In this document: positions 60,642-64,000 of the stretch, in pieces
Layout: every line of letters begins with the position of its first letter
Numbering within the stretch: position 1 is the stretch's first letter
Assembly (NCBI RefSeq): GCF_007971525.1
Contig: NZ_CP042437.1
Span: 3,782,001 to 3,846,000 of the forward strand
From: Mucilaginibacter ginsenosidivorax
GTDB taxonomy: Bacteria > Bacteroidota > Bacteroidia > Sphingobacteriales > Sphingobacteriaceae
DNA length: 64,000 bases
Direction: 5' to 3'
Position numbers and translations under genes: made by a program
Notes under the pieces: model-generated
Told to the model about the DNA's origin: nothing
Databases searched by the model: none
The model's input: the letters and a program-made list of their open reading frames with translations, nothing else

Positions 60642-61131
60642 TTTGTTTCAAATATAAAATAAGTCTGTACGCATCTAAATAGTTAACGGTGATAAGCTGT
60701 TATTTAATTATAGCTAATTGAATAAGCTTATAGCGCCGGGAAGATATAAGCATCAAACGGTACCTTGTTTTTATTGGCTGATCCCGGTTAAATGATCCAG
60801 GTGTCAAAGGGACTTGTGTTGGCCAACAACACCAACAAATATTTGGATGCGTCTAAATTGTGCAATCAGTTTAATGTTAACCATGATAAAATATAAAACA
60901 TTGATGATCAAATATTTATAAAAAATATATTTGAAATGTGTTAAGTTATGTTAACCCAATTAGATGCGTTTGCCCTGGCATCTTGTGGGGACAATTTAGC
61001 CCGTATCCAAACCTGTATAATTAACGCCTCTTCTTTGGTAGGGGTAATCAAATGAATTAGGCTCTAAAAAGGATATCAAAAAGTCTCCCCCTTTAGGGGG
61101 AGATTTAGAGGGGGCTTGGCCGCGTTTTTCT
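60642..61131. other. Gene-free AT-rich gap
   Basis: No coding frame or RNA gene could be supported in these 490 bp. The left two thirds are AT-rich. The right end holds a CTCCCCCTTTAGGGGGAG palindrome at 61085-61102 and leads into the promoter region of the gene at 61171. Confidence 0.5.
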
Positions 61132-61139
61132 TACCTTTG
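61132..61139 (+). promoter_or_regulatory. Candidate -7 box (TACCTTTG) of the 61171 operon
   Basis: TACCTTTG matches the TAnnTTTG consensus and lies 32 bp before the start codon. A TTG at 61116-61118 is rather close for a -33 element. Confidence 0.45.
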
Positions 61140-61170
61140 CCCTAATCCGGGATAAAAACCCGGCGACCGT

Positions 61171-62721
61171 ATGACAAAAGAAATTGAAATAGTATGCCCT
61201 CCCGGGCAACATGAAGATGAGATAGTGATTAAACGCCTTGCCGCGGCAGCCCTAAATATGCAGCCTCAAAAGTTATCGGCCGTAAAAGTGTTAAAACGAT
61301 CTATCGATGCTCGTGGCCGTAAAGTGGTTTACCGCATGATGGTGCAGGTGTTTATTGATGAACCGTATAATCCCGAAATTTTTACCATAAACTATCCCGA
61401 CGTGCAGTTTGGCCGCCCTGTTATCATAGTAGGTGCTGGCCCGGCGGGCATATTTGCTGCATTGCAATGCATTGAGCTGGGATTAAAACCCGTGATCCTG
61501 GAGCGGGGCAAAGATGTTAAACAACGCAGGCGCGATTTGGCCAATATTAATAAACAAGGCCTGGTTAACCCCGAATCAAATTATTGCTTTGGCGAGGGTG
61601 GGGCAGGTACCTACTCTGATGGTAAGTTGTACACCCGATCTACCAAGCGCGGCGATGTAAACCAGGTGCTTAAAATGTTTGTTGCCCATGGGGCAGATGA
61701 AGATATATTAATAGATGCCCGCCCGCATATTGGTACCAACAAGCTGCCCCAGATTATTACCGCTATGCGCGAAACGATATTGAATGCAGGCGGCGAGTTT
61801 TTGTTTGATACTAAAGTGACAGCCTTACTGGTTGAGTTTGGCAAAATAAAAGGCGTAAAACTGGCCAGCGGCGAAAAAATGACCGCCGATGCCGTGATCC
61901 TGGCAACGGGCCACTCGGCAAGGGATGTGTTTGAAATGCTGCATCATCAAAATATACTGATAGAAGCCAAGCCATTTGCTTTGGGTGTACGCATAGAGCA
62001 TCCGCAGGAAATAATTGACCGCGCCCAATACCATTGCGAAAACCGTGGTCCGGATTTGCCGCCATCCTATTATAATTTGGTTGAGCAGGTGGACGATAGA
62101 GGCGTATTCTCCTTCTGCATGTGCCCAGGCGGTATTATTGCTCCCTGTGCAACCGCCGAAAACGAAATTGTGGTAAACGGCTGGAGCCCGTCAAAACGGA
62201 ATAACCCATTTGCAAATTCAGGCACGGTAGTACAAATTAATATGGAAGATGTGGCCGGCGATGACGGCGATCCATTCAAGATGCTCAACTTTCAGCATGA
62301 GGTGGAGCGCGCCGCTTTTAAAGCTGGCGGCGGCAGCCTGGTTGCGCCGGGCCAGCGTATGGTCGATTTTGTGGAAGGGCGTTTGTCAAATGATCTGCCC
62401 GTAAACTCCTACCTGCCGGGCACAAAGAGTACCGAACTTAAGGAGGTGTTGCCCGGTTGGATTCATAAACGTTTGCAGAAGGCCTTGCCCGCTTTCGGCC
62501 GGAAGATGAAGGGCTATTATACCAACGAGGCGATTTTGGTGGGGGTAGAATCGCGCACATCATCGCCGGTAAAAATTCCCAGGGATAAAGAAACTTTGCA
62601 GCACCCACAAGTTAAAGGATTATTTCCGTGTGGCGAAGGGGCTGGTTATGCCGGTGGCATTATTTCTGCTGCTATTGATGGTGTTAACTGCGCGCTGGCC
62701 GCTTTAAAAATATTAGCATGA
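61171..62721 (+). CDS. FAD-dependent oxidoreductase (COG2509-like)
   Basis: A 516-aa flavoprotein. A short N-terminal ferredoxin-like domain (EIVCPPGQHEDEIVIKRLAA) precedes an FAD-binding Rossmann motif VIIVGAGPAGIFAALQCIEL near residue 85. Further blocks are NYCFGEGGAGTYSDGKLYTR, VILATGHSARDVFEMLH and a C-terminal CGEGAGYAGGIISAAIDGV that closes the FAD site. This is the uncharacterised dehydrogenase family often annotated as NAD(FAD)-utilising. The substrate is unknown. Its stop overlaps the next start by 4 bp (ATGA), so the three genes to 63561 are one operon. Confidence 0.9.
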   Translation: MTKEIEIVCPPGQHEDEIVIKRLAAAALNMQPQKLSAVKVLKRSIDARGRKVVYRMMVQVFIDEPYNPEIFTINYPDVQFGRPVIIVGAGPAGIFAALQCIELGLKPVILERGKDVKQRRRDLANINKQGLVNPESNYCFGEGGAGTYSDGKLYTRSTKRGDVNQVLKMFVAHGADEDILIDARPHIGTNKLPQIITAMRETILNAGGEFLFDTKVTALLVEFGKIKGVKLASGEKMTADAVILATGHSARDVFEMLHHQNILIEAKPFALGVRIEHPQEIIDRAQYHCENRGPDLPPSYYNLVEQVDDRGVFSFCMCPGGIIAPCATAENEIVVNGWSPSKRNNPFANSGTVVQINMEDVAGDDGDPFKMLNFQHEVERAAFKAGGGSLVAPGQRMVDFVEGRLSNDLPVNSYLPGTKSTELKEVLPGWIHKRLQKALPAFGRKMKGYYTNEAILVGVESRTSSPVKIPRDKETLQHPQVKGLFPCGEGAGYAGGIISAAIDGVNCALAALKILA

Positions 62722-63203
62722 CAATTTCCGAAAAATTGAGTACCGAATTGCAGAAGATACTATCGGGCGATGCCTGGTATGGTTCGCCTGTTTATGATAT
62801 AGTAGAAAGTATCAGCTTTGAGGCTGCATACGAAAAGCCGCCCGGCTCTGTCCATAATATAGCCGAAATTGTTTTACACATGATAGCCTGGACAGAGGAG
62901 GTGATGGACAGGATGAATGGCCTTACCGCCGGCATCCCCACCAGTGGCGACTGGCCCGAAACCGGCGCGCCCGACGAACAAAAATGGCAAAACTATGTTG
63001 ATGATTTAAAGCTGGTGAACGTAAATTTGATTGGTGTTATCCAGAACTTCCCGCAGGAACAATGGGGTGAGCCAATAAAAGACGAACGGAACCGCGAGAT
63101 GGGAACAGGTGTGAGCTATGAAGAATTGATTAACGGACTTATCCAGCATCATATTTACCACTCCGGCCAGATTGCTTTATTAAACAGGATAATCAATGGC
63201 TGA
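62718..63203 (+). CDS. DinB-family protein
   Basis: A 161-aa four-helix DinB-like protein. It contains PGSVHNIAEIVLHMIAWTEE (first metal His region) and YEELINGLIQHHIYHSGQIA (His-x3-His near the C-terminus), the usual triad of histidines for a metal. DinB proteins are putative metal-dependent thiol transferases or detoxification enzymes. The ATG overlaps the upstream stop by 4 bp and its own end overlaps the next gene by 8 bp. Confidence 0.9.
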   Translation: MTISEKLSTELQKILSGDAWYGSPVYDIVESISFEAAYEKPPGSVHNIAEIVLHMIAWTEEVMDRMNGLTAGIPTSGDWPETGAPDEQKWQNYVDDLKLVNVNLIGVIQNFPQEQWGEPIKDERNREMGTGVSYEELINGLIQHHIYHSGQIALLNRIING

Positions 63204-63561
63204 TAAAAAGACACTCATATTAGGAGCAACGCCCGATACCGGCCGGTACGCAAATCTTGCAGCCAACAGGTTGGTTGGTCATGGGCATAGCATAGTTAAT
63301 GTAGGCATAAAAACAGGCGAGGTTGCCGGTGTGCCTATCGAGAAGCCCGAAACCATTCATAATGATATAGATACCGTTACTTTGTATGTTGGCCCTCAAA
63401 ACCAGCCACCACTGTACGATTATATTTTGAATACACACCCCAAACGTATTATATTTAATCCCGGTACCGAAAATTCTGAACTCAGGCGCATGGCCAACGA
63501 AAAAGGAATTGAAACAGAGTATGCATGTACACTGGTGTTATTATCCATAGGGCAATATTAA
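63196..63561 (+). CDS. CoA-binding-domain protein
   Basis: A 121-aa protein of the CoA_binding_2 family. It opens with a Rossmann-like KKTLILGATPDTGRYANLAA, then NRLVGHGHSIVNVGIKTGEV, and later PKRIIFNPGTENSELRRMAN followed by EKGIETEYACTLVLL. Such small proteins bind CoA or a nucleotide; their roles are largely unknown. It is the third gene of a tightly coupled unit with the flavoprotein and the DinB protein. Confidence 0.9.
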   Translation: MADKKTLILGATPDTGRYANLAANRLVGHGHSIVNVGIKTGEVAGVPIEKPETIHNDIDTVTLYVGPQNQPPLYDYILNTHPKRIIFNPGTENSELRRMANEKGIETEYACTLVLLSIGQY

Positions 63562-63634
63562 AGGCCCCTAACTCCTAAATGGGGATTTGGAGTTTTGAAG
63601 TTTGGTTCTCCTACATTATCTTGGCTATATAGGC

Positions 63635-64000
63635 ATGAAATACCTTTACCTTTTATTCTGTTTATTCATATTATCTTGCGGTCATCCAAAACGTCATTAT
63701 ACTTTATCAGAATTAAGACATCGTCGTGATTGGATTGAGGAGTACTCGCTCAAGCATAAAAACGCGATGGTTGTTTTTGCTAAGGTTCCGGGGAAAACTC
63801 AATTGATAAAAGTAGTTAACGATAAATGGCCTGATGAAACAGAATATGCTTACAATGTTTTAAAGGATAGTTCAAATAACGTTATTCTGATTTACTCATC
63901 GCCAGTTAGTGAGAGTGGGGATTGGAATGTAGAACACAATCATTATTTTGATCCGGAAGGAAACACTTTTTTATTTGAAAGGCATGCAAGTGCTTTTAAT
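63635..64000 (+). CDS. Lipoprotein, C-terminal part outside window
   Basis: The frame starts at ATG 63635 and runs to the right edge (122 codons). The leader KYLYLLFCLFILSC is a short lipoprotein signal. The visible mature part is charged with a helix (LRHRRDWIEEYSLKHKNAMV) and then beta strands (NVILIYSSPVSESGDWNVEH). No family is recognised. Confidence 0.7.
   Translation, partial: MKYLYLLFCLFILSCGHPKRHYTLSELRHRRDWIEEYSLKHKNAMVVFAKVPGKTQLIKVVNDKWPDETEYAYNVLKDSSNNVILIYSSPVSESGDWNVEHNHYFDPEGNTFLFERHASAFN

Noticed and set aside
1-64000. CRISPR arrays, rRNA and tRNA genes
   Set aside because: I looked for regularly spaced repeats, cloverleaf-type sequences and rRNA cores and saw none. A computed scan (for example tRNAscan-type) would be needed to exclude a divergent tRNA.

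Overview
The window looks like the chromosome of a Bacteroidota bacterium, most likely a member of the Sphingobacteriaceae close to Mucilaginibacter or Pedobacter. The evidence is the protein families present (a CarB that stops after its second synthetase half, DUF3078 and DUF4920 proteins, a GH92 mannosidase, a CarboxypepD_reg/outer-membrane barrel protein, many SPII lipoproteins), TAnnTTTG-type -7 promoter boxes, and few Shine-Dalgarno sequences. The genus is inferred, not proven.

Layout. Positions 1-28,600 are ordinary chromosome: a Crp/Fnr-like regulator, a sterol-desaturase-family hydroxylase, carB, radA, yebC, an outer-membrane barrel protein, an SDR-type threonine dehydrogenase, a PhzF protein, ffh, an M1 peptidase, a type-B carboxylesterase and several unknown envelope proteins. 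Positions 28,674-29,728 and 47,323-47,806 are the two halves of one comM/yifB-type Mg-chelatase ATPase gene. Positions 47,900-64,000 are chromosome again: an envelope-protein operon, a LuxR-type response regulator, a DUF433/DUF5615 toxin-antitoxin-like pair, NUDIX, LemA-TPM-TPM, GH92, an ECF sigma factor, and a translationally coupled FAD-oxidoreductase/DinB/CoA-binding trio.

Between the comM halves sits a 17.6-kb integrated element (about 29,729-47,322). Only the dinucleotide TG is shared by the two junctions. Removing the element restores the uninterrupted Mg-chelatase reading MNPCPCGYYNH. Joining the element ends gives an attP with 20-bp arms matching at 16 of 20 positions around the TG core. 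These are the hallmarks of a large serine integrase. The element carries that integrase at its left end, a second large serine recombinase with a 58-aa partner gene, two paralogous TraD/HerA-like DNA-translocase ATPases (one with a nuclease-like tail), membrane-anchored unknown proteins, XRE regulators, an AAA_13-type ATPase resembling the PrrC/RloC group, and several unusual palindromic DNA structures. No relaxase or type IV secretion channel gene was recognised.

The most striking observation is that attP lies inside the integrase gene. In the circular form the integrase frame runs without a stop through attP into the double helix-turn-helix frame now stranded at the other end of the element, giving a predicted 644-residue integrase-HTH protein. 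Integration cuts off the HTH part, which then has no ATG, and ends the integrase with residues read from antisense comM. This would make the integrase form depend on whether the element is integrated.
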